64,000 nt of DNA. It comes from Oleiagrimonas sp. C23AA (GTDB lineage: Bacteria > Pseudomonadota > Gammaproteobacteria > Xanthomonadales > Rhodanobacteraceae). The notes below the pieces were generated by a model. It had not been told where the DNA came from and made no database searches. It saw only the letters and a program-made list of their open reading frames with translations. Position 1 is the first letter of the stretch; the number at the start of each line of letters is the position of its first letter. A program made the translations under genes and the position numbers. Of the stretch, positions 9,434-18,813 are shown piece after piece. The stretch is from contig NZ_JAARLY010000001.1 in assembly GCF_011759385.1 (NCBI RefSeq), positions 434,001 to 498,000 of the forward strand, written 5' to 3'.

Positions 9434-10414
9434 ATGTCTAGCAAGCACTTTTCTCCGCCGGGACCATTGGGTTTTGGCGGCGCGCCACTGGGCAACATGT
9501 TCGATGAAGTGGATGAGGCCACCGCCAGCCAGACGCTGCGTGCGGCATGGGACAGCGGCATCCGCCTGTTCGATACCGCGCCGCACTATGGCAGCGGCCT
9601 GTCCGAGCACCGTTTCGGCCAGGTGTTGCGCGAGTATCCGCGCGATGAGTTCACCCTGGCGACCAAGGTGGGCCGGGTGTTCCACGCCGATCGCAGCGCG
9701 CCGAAAAATCCGCCTTTCGTCAACGGGCTGCCGTTCGCCTTCGAGTACGACTACTCCTACGACGGGGTGATGCGCTCCATCGAGGACAGCTATCAGCGCC
9801 TGGGCATGGCACAGATCGACATCGCCTACATCCACGACGTGGCCGCCGACCATCACGGCGACGCCTGGAGCGAGAAGTTCAAGACCGCCATCGAAGGCGG
9901 CGCGCGTGCGCTGACCCAGTTGCGCGAGCAGGGCGTGATCAAGGCCTGGGGACTGGGCGTGAACCTGGTCGAGCCTTGCATCAAGGCGCTCGATCAGGCC
10001 GACCCCGATGTGTTTTTGCTGGCCGGGCGCTACAGCCTGCTCAACCAGCCGGCGCTGGATCAGCTGTTTCCGGCCTGTCAGGAACGCGGTGTGCACGTCG
10101 TGGTGGGCGGCCCGTTCAATTCCGGTCTGCTGGCGGGCGGGGCGCACTACGAGTACGGCCAGGCGCCCGATGAGATGCTCGACAAACGCCAGCGCATCGC
10201 CGAGATCTGCCAGCGCTACCAGGCCGATCTGCGCGCGGTGGCGCTGCAGTTCTGCGCCGCGCACCCGGTGGTATCGGCGGTGATTCCCGGCACCAAGCAC
10301 GCAGACAAGGTGCGCGAGAACGCCAAGCTGATGCGCGCGACCATTCCGGCCGAACTGTGGGCCGAGCTCAAGCAGCAGGGACTGCTGCCGCAATCGGCAC
10401 CGACACCGCGCTAG
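9434..10414 (+). CDS. Aldo/keto reductase (aldose/pyridoxal dehydrogenase group)
   Basis: 326-residue NADP-dependent aldo/keto reductase. The TIM-barrel catalytic residues are in the expected places: Asp and Tyr in LFDTAPHYGSGLSEHRFG, Lys in LATKVGRVF and His in YIHDV. The sequence FEYDYSYDGVMRSIEDSYQRLG is typical of the subgroup containing L-fucose/D-threo-aldose 1-dehydrogenase and pyridoxal 4-dehydrogenase. It would be a cytoplasmic sugar or aldehyde oxidoreductase. It lies 20 bases after an AGGAGC ribosome site region and is not obviously in an operon with the catalase gene 184 bases downstream. Confidence 0.88.
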   Translation: MSSKHFSPPGPLGFGGAPLGNMFDEVDEATASQTLRAAWDSGIRLFDTAPHYGSGLSEHRFGQVLREYPRDEFTLATKVGRVFHADRSAPKNPPFVNGLPFAFEYDYSYDGVMRSIEDSYQRLGMAQIDIAYIHDVAADHHGDAWSEKFKTAIEGGARALTQLREQGVIKAWGLGVNLVEPCIKALDQADPDVFLLAGRYSLLNQPALDQLFPACQERGVHVVVGGPFNSGLLAGGAHYEYGQAPDEMLDKRQRIAEICQRYQADLRAVALQFCAAHPVVSAVIPGTKHADKVRENAKLMRATIPAELWAELKQQGLLPQSAPTPR

Positions 10415-10598
10415 CGGGGGCGGCACTGTCGACGCGTTGCCATGCAAGGGCATGGTGGGCGCCGGCTTTTACGCCAGGTTCACTGGCGAAACTTATGCTG
10501 GGCAGTGTTCCGGCATTCGCCCGGGCATCAACCGTTACGTGGCGGGGGCTCAACGGTAGCGGCAGGCACACACCAGCACTTTAGATGGAGGCCTCAGC

Positions 10599-12050
10599 AT
10601 GGCAAGCGACACTCCCAAGCGCACCACGACCGACGCCGGCATACCGGTCGCCAGTGGCGAATATTCCCTGACCGTCGGGCCCAATGGTCCGATTGTGCTG
10701 CACGATCATTACCTGATCGAGCAGATGGCCAATTTCAATCGCGAACGGATTCCCGAGCGTCAGCCGCATGCCAAGGGCAGCGGTGCGTTCGGTCACTTCG
10801 AAGTGACCGACGATATCAGCCGTTACACCCGGGCCGCGGTGTTTCAGCCGGGTACCAAGACCGACGTGCTGGCGCGCTTTTCGACCGTGGCCGGCGAGCG
10901 TGGCAGTCCGGACACCTGGCGCGATCCGCGCGGCTTTGCGCTGAAGTTCTATACCAGCGAAGGCAATTACGACATGGTCGGCAACAACACGCCGGTCTTC
11001 TTCATTCGTGATCCGCTCAAGTTCCAGCAGTTTATCCGCTCGCAGAAGCGTCGTGCCGACAACAACCTGCGCGACCATGACATGCAGTGGGATTTCTGGA
11101 CCCTGTCACCGGAATCGGCGCATCAGGTCGCCTGGCTGATGGGTGATCGTGGCATTCCCAAGAGCTGGCGCCACATGAATGGCTACTCCAGCCACACCTA
11201 CATGTGGGTGAACAAGGACGGCGAGAAGTTCTGGGTCAAGTATCACTTCAAGACCGACCAGGGCATCGAATGCTTCACGCAGGATGATGCCGACCAGATG
11301 GCGGGGATGGATGCCGACTACCACACTCGCGACCTGTTCAACGCCATCAAGGACGGCAACGCGCCCAGCTGGACGCTGTACGTGCAGGTGATGCCGTTCA
11401 AGGACGCCGAGACCTACCGCTTCAATCCGTTCGACCTGACCAAGGTCTGGCCGCATGGCGACTACCCGCTGATCAAGGTCGGCAAGCTCACGCTCAATCG
11501 CAATCCGACCGATAATCACACCGAGATCGAGCAGGCCGCGTTCGAGCCCAACAATCTGGTGCCCGGTATCGGCATCAGCCCGGACAAGATGCTGGTGGCG
11601 CGCGTGTTCTCGTACGCCGATGCCCATCGTGCGCGGTTGGGTGTCAACTACAAGCAGATACCGGTGAACACGCCGCAGGCGCCCGTGCACAGCTACAGCA
11701 AGGACGGCGCCATGCGCATGAACAAGGTGTCCGATCCGGTGTACTGGCCCAACTCCAAAGGTGGCCCGCAACCCGATCCCAACGTCAAGGATGATTCCAC
11801 CTGGCACGCCGAGGGCGAGATCCTGCGTTCGGCCTACCAGCGGCACGCCGAGGACGACGATTTCGTGCAGGCCAATGCGCTGGTCAACAAGGCCATGGAC
11901 GACGCCGCGCGCGAGCGACTGGTCAACAACGTCGTCGGCCATCTGAAGGACGGCGTTACCGAACCGGTACTCAAGCGCGTGTTCGAGTACTGGCGCAAGA
12001 TCGACGCCAACATCGGTGATCGCATCGAGAAGGCTTTCAGGGAAAGCTGA
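10599..12050 (+). CDS. katA: Monofunctional haem catalase (small-subunit, KatA type)
   Basis: 483 residues, the usual size of clade 3 small-subunit catalases. The distal His is in [15 protein letters not shown], the distal Asn in [11 protein letters not shown], and the proximal haem-ligand Tyr in [14 protein letters not shown]; the NADPH-binding region (IPVN...) follows. It degrades hydrogen peroxide in the cytoplasm. The ATG has a strong GGAGG site (GATGGAGGCCTCAGC). A terminator hairpin lies about 50 bases downstream, so it is a single-gene transcript. No OxyR-site assignment was attempted. Confidence 0.95.
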   Translation: MASDTPKRTTTDAGIPVASGEYSLTVGPNGPIVLHDHYLIEQMANFNRERIPERQPHAKGSGAFGHFEVTDDISRYTRAAVFQPGTKTDVLARFSTVAGERGSPDTWRDPRGFALKFYTSEGNYDMVGNNTPVFFIRDPLKFQQFIRSQKRRADNNLRDHDMQWDFWTLSPESAHQVAWLMGDRGIPKSWRHMNGYSSHTYMWVNKDGEKFWVKYHFKTDQGIECFTQDDADQMAGMDADYHTRDLFNAIKDGNAPSWTLYVQVMPFKDAETYRFNPFDLTKVWPHGDYPLIKVGKLTLNRNPTDNHTEIEQAAFEPNNLVPGIGISPDKMLVARVFSYADAHRARLGVNYKQIPVNTPQAPVHSYSKDGAMRMNKVSDPVYWPNSKGGPQPDPNVKDDSTWHAEGEILRSAYQRHAEDDDFVQANALVNKAMDDAARERLVNNVVGHLKDGVTEPVLKRVFEYWRKIDANIGDRIEKAFRES

Positions 12051-12100
12051 GGGCGGCCGGGGCTGGCCGTGTTTGGTGGTCAGCCCTCGTCCAAACAGGC

Positions 12101-12131
12101 AGCCGGGCGCCAGCGTGCGCCCGGCTTTTTT
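12101..12131 (+). terminator. Rho-independent terminator after catalase
   Basis: GCCGGGCGC (12102-12110), six-base loop, GCGCCCGGC (12117-12125), then six T bases; the outer A-T pair extends the stem. A classic intrinsic terminator. Confidence 0.9.
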
Positions 12132-12401
12132 GTGCGTGAAAGCCTGCCGCAGTCGCGACGCCGAGGGCATCGAGCCGGCCTCATGCCAAGTCGCCTCGAC
12201 GTCACACAGCTGAATTTCACCTATCTGGATTACACCGCTGGTGTTGCGATGCAACAAAGCGGCGAGGGCAAGGCAGACAGCCGCGCTTCACCTTGATGGC
12301 GCAAGCAAATGCGTCGCATGTAAACCGGGATCACGCAAAAAGCGCCGAATATGGCGGCTTTTATGAGACCACCTTCAGGGCGTGGAAAATCAATGGTGTG
12401 A
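12132..12401. other. Non-coding stretch between catalase and the LacI regulator
   Basis: No gene with convincing composition was found here. A second imperfect hairpin with flanking A and T runs (about 12336-12362, AAAAAGCGCCG...CGGCTTTTA) may be a weak bidirectional terminator. The LacI-type operators lie just downstream. Confidence 0.4.
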
Positions 12402-12415
12402 TGAAAACGGTTACA
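12402..12415. promoter_or_regulatory. Putative LacI-family operator 1
   Basis: TGAAAACGGTTACA, a 14-bp pseudo-palindrome with the central CG step typical of LacI/CcpA-type operators. It differs by two bases from the site at 12481 and lies about 137 bases before the regulator start. Confidence 0.5.
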
Positions 12416-12480
12416 TGAAATTCATGCAGAAATGACGCGTCGCAACATATCGTGCGTAAAAATTTCATTGCATGCACGTA

Positions 12481-12494
12481 TGGAAACGCTTACA
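12481..12494. promoter_or_regulatory. Putative LacI-family operator 2
   Basis: TGGAAACGCTTACA; read on the other strand it is TGTAAGCGTTTCCA, which fits the general LacI/CRE consensus (TGNNANCGNTNNCA). With site 1, 79 bases away, it could allow a DNA loop and autoregulation of the LacI-TonB receptor transcript. Confidence 0.55.
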
Positions 12495-12551
12495 TTCCGC
12501 TTCCGTCGGCGCGCGCCGGCGAGCTTGTGAGCTTCGGGGATACGCGGCGGC

Positions 12552-13601
12552 ATGACGGTCACCATCAAAGATGTGGCGAAGGCGGCAGGCGTATCAGTGG
12601 CATCGGTTTCACGTGCGTTGAATGGTCACCAGAGCGTGACTGAAGGTACGCGCCGCCGCGTCCGCGAGGCGGCCGAGCGTTTGAAGTACATCCCGCATGG
12701 CGCGGCGCGAAGTCTGATCACGCGACGCACACATGCGGTCGGGGCCTTGCTGCCGGATCTGCACGGAGCGTTCTTTTCCGAGCTGATACGCGGCATCGAC
12801 CTGGCGGCACGGGCGCACGGTTTGCACCTGTTGTTGTCCTCCTCGCACGGTAGTGCGCAGGAAGCGGCGGCAGCCCTGCAGTCCATGCGCGGACGGGTCG
12901 ATGGCCTGCTGGTGATGTCACCGCATGCCGACGATGCGTTCCTGCGCGAGAACTTGTCGCCGAATTTGCCCAGCGTACTGATGAATGTGCGCAACGGGCT
13001 GGGGCATCAGTACACCACGCTGATGCCCGACAACGTGGGTGGTGCGCGTGCCATGGTCGAGCACCTGGCCGCGTGTGGTCATCGCCGGATCGCCTTTATC
13101 GGCGGCCCGGCGGTCAATTTCGACGCGCAGGAGCGCCTGCGCGGCTACATGGAAGGCATGGCCAGCGTGTTGCCGGATGCAACGGCGCTCAGCCTGGAAG
13201 GTGATTTCACGGAGGAGTCGGGGCATCGCATGGGACGCGAGGCCCTGAAGCTGTCGCCGTCGGCCATTTTCTGCGCCAACGACATGATGGCCATCGGCTG
13301 TCTGTCGGCGATCCGCGAAGCGGGTCTGAGCGTGCCGCAGGATGTGGCCCTGGCGGGCTTTGACGATATTCCGATGGCGCGTTATCTGACGCCGCCATTG
13401 ACCACGGTTCACGTGGCCATTGCCGAGCTGGGAAGCTCGGCGCTGACCCAACTGGCCATGGCCGTGGAATCACCGGACACCTATGTGGTGTCCGAACAGA
13501 CCTTGCCGACCGAGCTCGTGATTCGCGACTCGTGCGGTTTCAGGGCGACGTCCGTTCCGTCACCACGCGGTCGGCCGGCTCCCGCCATCACCACTGCATA
13601 A
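12552..13601 (+). CDS. LacI-family transcriptional regulator
   Basis: 349 residues. N-terminal helix-turn-helix and hinge (TIKDVAKAAGVSVASVSRALNG, residues 4-25; hinge helix near 47-60 with AARSLITRRT), then a periplasmic-binding-protein-like effector domain (GALLPDLHGAFFSELIRGID...; AGFDDIPMARYLTPPLTTV). It likely represses its own operon and the TonB receptor 42 bases downstream until a sugar ligand binds. Upstream lie two 14-bp operator-like sites. The gene is probably cotranscribed with the receptor because there is no room for a terminator between them. The effector sugar is unknown. Confidence 0.93.
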   Translation: MTVTIKDVAKAAGVSVASVSRALNGHQSVTEGTRRRVREAAERLKYIPHGAARSLITRRTHAVGALLPDLHGAFFSELIRGIDLAARAHGLHLLLSSSHGSAQEAAAALQSMRGRVDGLLVMSPHADDAFLRENLSPNLPSVLMNVRNGLGHQYTTLMPDNVGGARAMVEHLAACGHRRIAFIGGPAVNFDAQERLRGYMEGMASVLPDATALSLEGDFTEESGHRMGREALKLSPSAIFCANDMMAIGCLSAIREAGLSVPQDVALAGFDDIPMARYLTPPLTTVHVAIAELGSSALTQLAMAVESPDTYVVSEQTLPTELVIRDSCGFRATSVPSPRGRPAPAITTA

Positions 13602-13643
13602 CGACAAAACGAGACCCACCGTCCTTTGTTGAGGGGAAACTCC

Positions 13644-16600
13644 ATGCAACGCCATTCCATGTTCCATAGCCGCCTGGGCGCCCGTCTGCTGAAAAAGCGC
13701 CTGCTGGCCACCGTGATTACCGCCTCGGTGACTGCTGCCATCGCCATGCCGACCGTGTCGTTCGCCCAGACCAACCTGGCGACCGTGCGTGGTACCGCGC
13801 CGGCCAACACCACCATCACCGCGTTCAATACCGCCACCGGTTCCACGCGCAAGACCACCAGCAGCGCCAATGGCAGCTTCACGCTGGTGGGCCTGCAGCC
13901 GGGCACCTATTCGGTGCAAGCGGGCAATGGTCCGGCGCAGACGGTAACCCTGTCGGTGGCCTCGACCTCGCGCCTGAACCTCAAGGGCGGCAATGGCGCC
14001 GCCACGGCCACCGCTTCGCCGGCCAACGCGCAGAGCCTGCAGTCGGTGACCGTGTCGGCCTCCTCGCTGCCTGAGGTGAAGACCTCGCAGGTGGGCGATA
14101 CCGTGTCGCTGCGCCAGATCCAGGAGCTGCCGCAGATTTCGCGCAACTTCCTCGAGTTTGCCGACGTGGTCCCGGGCGTGCAGTTCAAGGTCGATGCCAA
14201 CGGCAACACCTCGCTGCAGGCCGGTGCGCAGAACTCCAACGGTACCAACGTGTTCATCGATGGCGTCAGCCAGAAGAGCTACGTCATGGGCGGCGGCATG
14301 GCCGGTCAGAGCGACAGCCAGGGCAACCCGTTCCCGCAGTTGGCGATTGGCCAGTACAAGGTCATCACCTCCAACTACAAGGCCGAGTACGGCCAGATTT
14401 CCAGCGCCGCGGTGACCGCGCAGACCAAGTCGGGCACCAATGAGTTCCACGGCGAGGTCTTCGATCGCTACACCAGCGACAAGTACCGTGCGCGCACGCC
14501 GGCCGAGAATGCCGACGGCAGCAAGTCGGTGTCGCAGGAGAAGGAATTCGGTGCCTCGCTGGGTGGCCCGATCATCAAGGACGCCATGCACTTCTTCGTG
14601 ACCTACGAGGGCAAGCGCTTCAACCAGCCCATCGCCGTCACGCCTATTGCTGACTATGCGTACCTGCAGGATCAGCTGCCGGCCAACGTGCAGTCGCAGT
14701 TTGGCCCGGCCAGCCTGCCATTCCAAGAAAACCTGTACTTCGGCAAGATCGACTGGGAGCCGACCGATCGCGATCGCTTCGAGCTGTCGGGCAAGATTCG
14801 CAAGGAAACCGCTGTCAGCGGTATCGGCAACCAGACCGCCGCGTCGGCTGCGATCAACAAGATCAATGACGACAAGCGCTTCAACCTGAAGTGGGATCAC
14901 AGCGCCGAGGCCTGGTTCAACGAGCTGATCATCGGCCACCAGGACACCGTCTACAACCCGTCGCCGCGCAGCTATGGCAATGGCTATATCTACACGTCCG
15001 GCGTGCAGAATCCCAAGACCATCATCACCACCGGCCCGGCCTCGCCGCTGGCGGCGCAGGACAAGAGCCAGAAGGGCTGGCTGCTGAAGGACGACTTCAC
15101 CTTCAACGATATCCAGTGGCACGGCGACCACGTGGTCAAGATGGGTGTGACCTATCGCAAGCTGGACCTGATGGCGGCCGATGCGGCCAATGTGAACCCC
15201 CAATTCACCTACAACGTGACCGACAACGGTACCGAGGCCACGCCGTACAAGGTGCTGTTCACCCAGCCGGTGACCGGCCTGGGCCTGACCCCGACGGTCA
15301 AGACCAAGGATCAGCAGTTCGGCGCCTACATCCAGGATGACTGGGACATCACCGATCGCCTGACCTTCAACCTGGGTGTGCGCTGGGATTACGAGAAGAA
15401 CCCGTCCTACACCAATTTCGTCACGCCGCAGAACGTGGTCGACGCGTTGTACAGCCAGGATCCGAATGCGCCGGCCGGCCAGACCTATGCCGACAGCCTG
15501 GCCAAGGGTGGCGTCAACGTGGCCGACTACATCAGCAATGGTCACAACCGCTCCAACTACAAGGGCGAGTGGCAGCCGCGCTTTGGCTTCTCCTACGACC
15601 TGTTCGACGACGAGCGTCACGTGATCCACGGTGGTGCCGGTCGTTCCTACGATCGCAACCTGTACAACTATCTGCAGCTGGAGACCACCAAGTCGGCGTT
15701 GCCGCAGTACACCTACTACTTCCAGAATCCGCAGACCGGCGAGTGCCTGGGCGGCCGCACCCCGTGCGTGGCGTGGAACCCGGACTACCTGAATGGCCTG
15801 TCCAGCGTGCAGCAGTTGCAGGGCTCTGCCAGCAACGCAGGCACCGAGGTCGATCTGCTCAACAACAATATGAAGGCGCCGTACTCGGATCAGTTCAGCA
15901 TCGGCATGTCCAACCAGATTGGTGAATGGCTGACCGACGTCACCTTCGTGCACATCACCTACAAGAATGGCTTTGCCTTCACCCTGGGCAACCGCTATCC
16001 GAACGGTGATTTCTTCGAGAACCACAGCCAGCCGTGGGGCAATGGCGTGCCGGGCTTCGGCAGCCTGATCATCGGCAACAACGGTATCGAGTCGCGCAAC
16101 AACGAGCTGCTGCTGTCGGCCAACAAGCCGTACACCAAGGAATCGGGTTGGGGTGCGACGTTTGCCTATACCCTGATCGACGCCGACCAGAATCGTGACG
16201 TCAACGAGCACTACTCGTTCGACTACGCCACCGTCGGTGACTACCCGTTCATCGCCTCCAATGCGGCGCCGAAGAACCGTTTCGTCGCCTCGGGTACGTT
16301 CGATGGTCCGTGGGGCATCACGCTGGGCGCCAAGCTGACGCTGCAGACGCCGACGCCGATGAACTCCTCGGCCTGCTTCAATGGTGACGGCGGTGCGCCG
16401 GTCTATACCTTCCCCAATGGCAGCTATTGCGAGGCCTATGCGGCCACCCCGCATGGCAATGGCAAGTTCCTTGTCGGTGGCAAGGTCTGGGGTTATCGCG
16501 ATGTCGATCTGCAGGCCACCAAGAACTTCGATCTGGGCCACGGCATCACCCTGTACGGCCGTCTGAACCTGATCAACGTGTTCAACTTCAATAACTACGT

Positions 16601-16718
16601 CGATACGATTTCCGACATCACTGCCGGCCCGGGCAACGAGACCGTGGTCTACAACAAGAACGGCAACATCACCTACGCACCGCGTACCGTGAAGTTCGAG
16701 CTGGGCATGCGCTTCTAA
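13644..16718 (+). CDS. TonB-dependent receptor with carboxypeptidase-like N-domain (Oar-like)
   Basis: 1024-residue outer-membrane receptor. After a signal peptide (cleavage near SFAQ) comes a CarboxypepD_reg-like beta-sandwich (about residues 30-110), then the plug (about 130-260) and a long 22-strand barrel ending in aromatic Phe (ELGMRF). The large size and the QNSNGTNVFIDGVSQKSYV plug region are typical of Oar-like receptors common in Xanthomonadaceae. It would import a bulky ligand, probably an oligosaccharide, using ExbBD-TonB energy. ATG at 13644 has GAGGGGAAACTCC upstream. LacI lies before it and a halogenase-like gene after it. The long open frame on the opposite strand is a composition shadow. 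Confidence 0.93.
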   Translation: MQRHSMFHSRLGARLLKKRLLATVITASVTAAIAMPTVSFAQTNLATVRGTAPANTTITAFNTATGSTRKTTSSANGSFTLVGLQPGTYSVQAGNGPAQTVTLSVASTSRLNLKGGNGAATATASPANAQSLQSVTVSASSLPEVKTSQVGDTVSLRQIQELPQISRNFLEFADVVPGVQFKVDANGNTSLQAGAQNSNGTNVFIDGVSQKSYVMGGGMAGQSDSQGNPFPQLAIGQYKVITSNYKAEYGQISSAAVTAQTKSGTNEFHGEVFDRYTSDKYRARTPAENADGSKSVSQEKEFGASLGGPIIKDAMHFFVTYEGKRFNQPIAVTPIADYAYLQDQLPANVQSQFGPASLPFQENLYFGKIDWEPTDRDRFELSGKIRKETAVSGIGNQTAASAAINKINDDKRFNLKWDHSAEAWFNELIIGHQDTVYNPSPRSYGNGYIYTSGVQNPKTIITTGPASPLAAQDKSQKGWLLKDDFTFNDIQWHGDHVVKMGVTYRKLDLMAADAANVNPQFTYNVTDNGTEATPYKVLFTQPVTGLGLTPTVKTKDQQFGAYIQDDWDITDRLTFNLGVRWDYEKNPSYTNFVTPQNVVDALYSQDPNAPAGQTYADSLAKGGVNVADYISNGHNRSNYKGEWQPRFGFSYDLFDDERHVIHGGAGRSYDRNLYNYLQLETTKSALPQYTYYFQNPQTGECLGGRTPCVAWNPDYLNGLSSVQQLQGSASNAGTEVDLLNNNMKAPYSDQFSIGMSNQIGEWLTDVTFVHITYKNGFAFTLGNRYPNGDFFENHSQPWGNGVPGFGSLIIGNNGIESRNNELLLSANKPYTKESGWGATFAYTLIDADQNRDVNEHYSFDYATVGDYPFIASNAAPKNRFVASGTFDGPWGITLGAKLTLQTPTPMNSSACFNGDGGAPVYTFPNGSYCEAYAATPHGNGKFLVGGKVWGYRDVDLQATKNFDLGHGITLYGRLNLINVFNFNNYVDTISDITAGPGNETVVYNKNGNITYAPRTVKFELGMRF

Positions 16719-16780
16719 CAAGGCGTGCCAGGCGAGGGTGGTATCGGCGCCGGACCGGCCGATACCATGGCCTATCGGAC

Positions 16781-16809
16781 AAAAGGCAGCGTCTTTGGCG
16801 CTGCCTTTT
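16781..16809. terminator. Bidirectional-looking terminator between receptor and halogenase
   Basis: AAAAGGCAGCG (16781-16791), seven-base loop, CGCTGCCTTTT (16799-16809). The stem is preceded by another inverted repeat (GGTATCGGC/GCCGATACC, 16740-16766). It would end or attenuate the receptor transcript 60 bases before the next start. Confidence 0.8.
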
Positions 16810-16846
16810 GTCTATGCAGATGAAGCAACGGCGACATGGGGGCTCG

Positions 16847-18367
16847 ATGAATACACCGCGCGTGAAAAACATTGTGGTGGTCGGTGGCGGTACCGCTGGC
16901 TGGATGGCGGCGGCCGCGCTTTCCAAGGTGCTTGATCGCTCGTATCACATCGAGCTGGTCGAGTCCGAGGACATCGGCACGGTCGGTGTGGGCGAGGCCA
17001 CCGTCGAGCACCTGAAGCTGTTCAACCAGCTACTGGAGATCGAGGAAGGCGAGTTTGTCCGCGCCACCCAGGCCACCTTCAAGCTGGGCATCCAGTTCAA
17101 CGACTGGGGCGCGCTGGGCGACAGTTACGTGCACGGCTTCGGCTCCATCGGCACCGAGCTGGGCTTGCTGCCGTTCCATCAGTATTGGCTCAAGGCCCAT
17201 CACATGGGCAAGGCCGGCCCGCTGGGGCGCTATTCGCTCAATACGCTGGCCGCCGAGCGCGGGCGTTTCATGGTTTCGGCCAAGGATGTGCCGGCCAATT
17301 CGCCGCTGGCCAACATCGGCCACGCCTACCATTTTGACGCTGGCCTCTACGCCCGCTACCTGCGGGCCTATGCCGAAAAGCGTGGCGTGAAGCGCACCGA
17401 GGGGCGTGTCGTCTCCGTGCAACAGCATGGCGAGAGCGGCTTCATTGAATCGGTGACGCTGGAAAGCGGTCGCGTCGTCGAGGGTGACCTGTTCATCGAT
17501 TGCACCGGCTTTCGTGGTCTACTGATCGAGCAGACGCTTCATGCCGGCTATGAGGATTTCAGTCACTGGCTACCGTGCGACCGCGCGGTGGCCATGCCCT
17601 GCGAGCGTACCGGGCCGCCAACGCCCTACACGCGCTCGAACGCGCGTGAGGCCGGCTGGCAATGGCGCATTCCCTTGCAGCATCGCGTCGGCAACGGCCA
17701 TGTCTATTGCAGCCAGTACATGAGCGAGGACGAAGCCACCGCCAGCCTGCTGTCGCAGCTGGACGGCAAGGCGCTGGGCGAGCCGCGGCAGATTCGTTTC
17801 ACCACCGGCATGCGCCGCAAGTTCTGGGACAAGAACGTGGTCGCACTGGGGCTGGCCAGCGGCTTCATGGAGCCGCTGGAGTCAACCTCGATCTTCCTGA
17901 TCCAGTCGGGCATCGTGCGGCTGATGCAGCTGTTCCCGCGTCTGGGCATGTCCGAAACGCTGATCGGCCGATACAACGAGCAGGCCATTACCGAATTCGA
18001 GCGTATCCGCGATTTTCTCATCCTGCATTACAAGGCGACCACGCGCGACGACTCGCCGTTCTGGCGTTATTGCCGCGACATGCCCATCCCCGACAGCCTA
18101 GCCGAGAACATGCGCCTGTTCGCCGAGAGCGGTCTGTTCTTCCGTGAGGGCGATGAGCTGTTCGCGCACTTGAGCTGGGTGCAGGTGATGATCGGGCAGG
18201 GCATCGTGCCGAGCGGCTATCACCCGTTTGTGGACCAGCTTTCCGAGCGCGACCTGCTCGGCTTCATCCAGAACGTGGGCAGCGTGGTGGAGCGTTGCGT
18301 CAATGCGATGCCGCCCCACCAGGATTTCATCGACCGCAACTGCAAGGCGCCCGTGCCGCAGATGTAG
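16847..18367 (+). CDS. Flavin-dependent tryptophan halogenase family protein
   Basis: 506 residues. FAD-binding motif GGGTAGW at residues 12-18; the catalytic Lys is at residue 79 (TFKLGI), the flavin-halogenase motif WQWRIP at 271-276, and the Glu-Ser pair at 345-346 (FMEPLESTS). These positions match the PrnA numbering (K79, E346) almost exactly, so the catalytic residues are intact. In this group of bacteria such genes usually accompany TonB-receptor sugar loci, where their role is unproven; real tryptophan halogenation should not be assumed. ATG at 16847 has GGGGG upstream; earlier in-frame starts lie in the terminator hairpin. Confidence 0.88.
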   Translation: MNTPRVKNIVVVGGGTAGWMAAAALSKVLDRSYHIELVESEDIGTVGVGEATVEHLKLFNQLLEIEEGEFVRATQATFKLGIQFNDWGALGDSYVHGFGSIGTELGLLPFHQYWLKAHHMGKAGPLGRYSLNTLAAERGRFMVSAKDVPANSPLANIGHAYHFDAGLYARYLRAYAEKRGVKRTEGRVVSVQQHGESGFIESVTLESGRVVEGDLFIDCTGFRGLLIEQTLHAGYEDFSHWLPCDRAVAMPCERTGPPTPYTRSNAREAGWQWRIPLQHRVGNGHVYCSQYMSEDEATASLLSQLDGKALGEPRQIRFTTGMRRKFWDKNVVALGLASGFMEPLESTSIFLIQSGIVRLMQLFPRLGMSETLIGRYNEQAITEFERIRDFLILHYKATTRDDSPFWRYCRDMPIPDSLAENMRLFAESGLFFREGDELFAHLSWVQVMIGQGIVPSGYHPFVDQLSERDLLGFIQNVGSVVERCVNAMPPHQDFIDRNCKAPVPQM

Positions 18368-18400
18368 TGGTTTTCGCCATCGCTTTCGGCCCACACGGAG

Positions 18401-18427
18401 ACCCGCCGATCTGGCGGGTTTTTCTTT
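18401..18427 (+). terminator. Terminator after the halogenase
   Basis: ACCCGCC (18401-18407), five-base loop, GGCGGGT (18413-18419) and a T-rich tail TTTTTCTTT. Intrinsic terminator. Confidence 0.85.
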
Positions 18428-18438
18428 GAGACAGGCCT

Positions 18439-18456
18439 GGTGACAATGTTGTCATT
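18439..18456. promoter_or_regulatory. NagR-box-like palindrome 1
   Basis: GGTGACAATGTTGTCATT. The right half is GTTGTCATT and the left half TGACAA. It resembles the palindrome AATGACARCGYTGTCATT that I recall for the LacI-family regulator NagR of chitin/N-acetylglucosamine use; about 15 of 18 positions agree. It lies just after the halogenase terminator. Confidence 0.5.
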
Positions 18457-18648
18457 CGGCAGGAGGCTGGTTCTCAGATTATCGATGAAGGGGCCTTCGT
18501 TCGAAGAATTTCGAAGCGCTTGGAGTAATGGCGAGATGAAACCAAGCTTTTGCTTCAAAGTACGTGTCAACGCCACGACTCTCAACGTGATGCAGTCGAC
18601 AGGTCGCCTTATCCGGTCGGAACCACGTCACGTTTCATAAAGACAAAA

Positions 18649-18666
18649 TTAGACAACGTTGTCATT
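18649..18666. promoter_or_regulatory. NagR-box-like palindrome 2, upstream of chitinase
   Basis: TTAGACAACGTTGTCATT, with a perfect GACAAC/GTTGTC core (18652-18663) and central CG. It lies 148 bases before the chitinase ATG and 210 bases from palindrome 1, a spacing compatible with looping. No other gene lies between 18428 and 18813. Confidence 0.6.
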
Positions 18667-18813
18667 GATCGCCTATCACGCCATGGCAAGGGGAGTATTC
18701 CAAAGCGCGACAGGCAGGGAGGCACCGGGCGGCCTGTCCCCGCGCGACCACCCTGGGGAGCACGACGGTCGCGGCACCGCCCATCACCCAACTTTGGCAA
18801 CAGGAGAGTTTCC

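Noticed and set aside
12336-12362. Second terminator hairpin before lacI
   Set aside because: The stem has a bulge and a weak pairing; kept only as a note in the intergenic entry.
13560-16721. Very long open frame (over 1000 codons) on the minus strand opposite the TonB receptor
   Set aside because: Its composition is the mirror of the receptor's codon bias (rich in Val, Gly, His and Arg), without domain motifs or ribosome site; it is a shadow.
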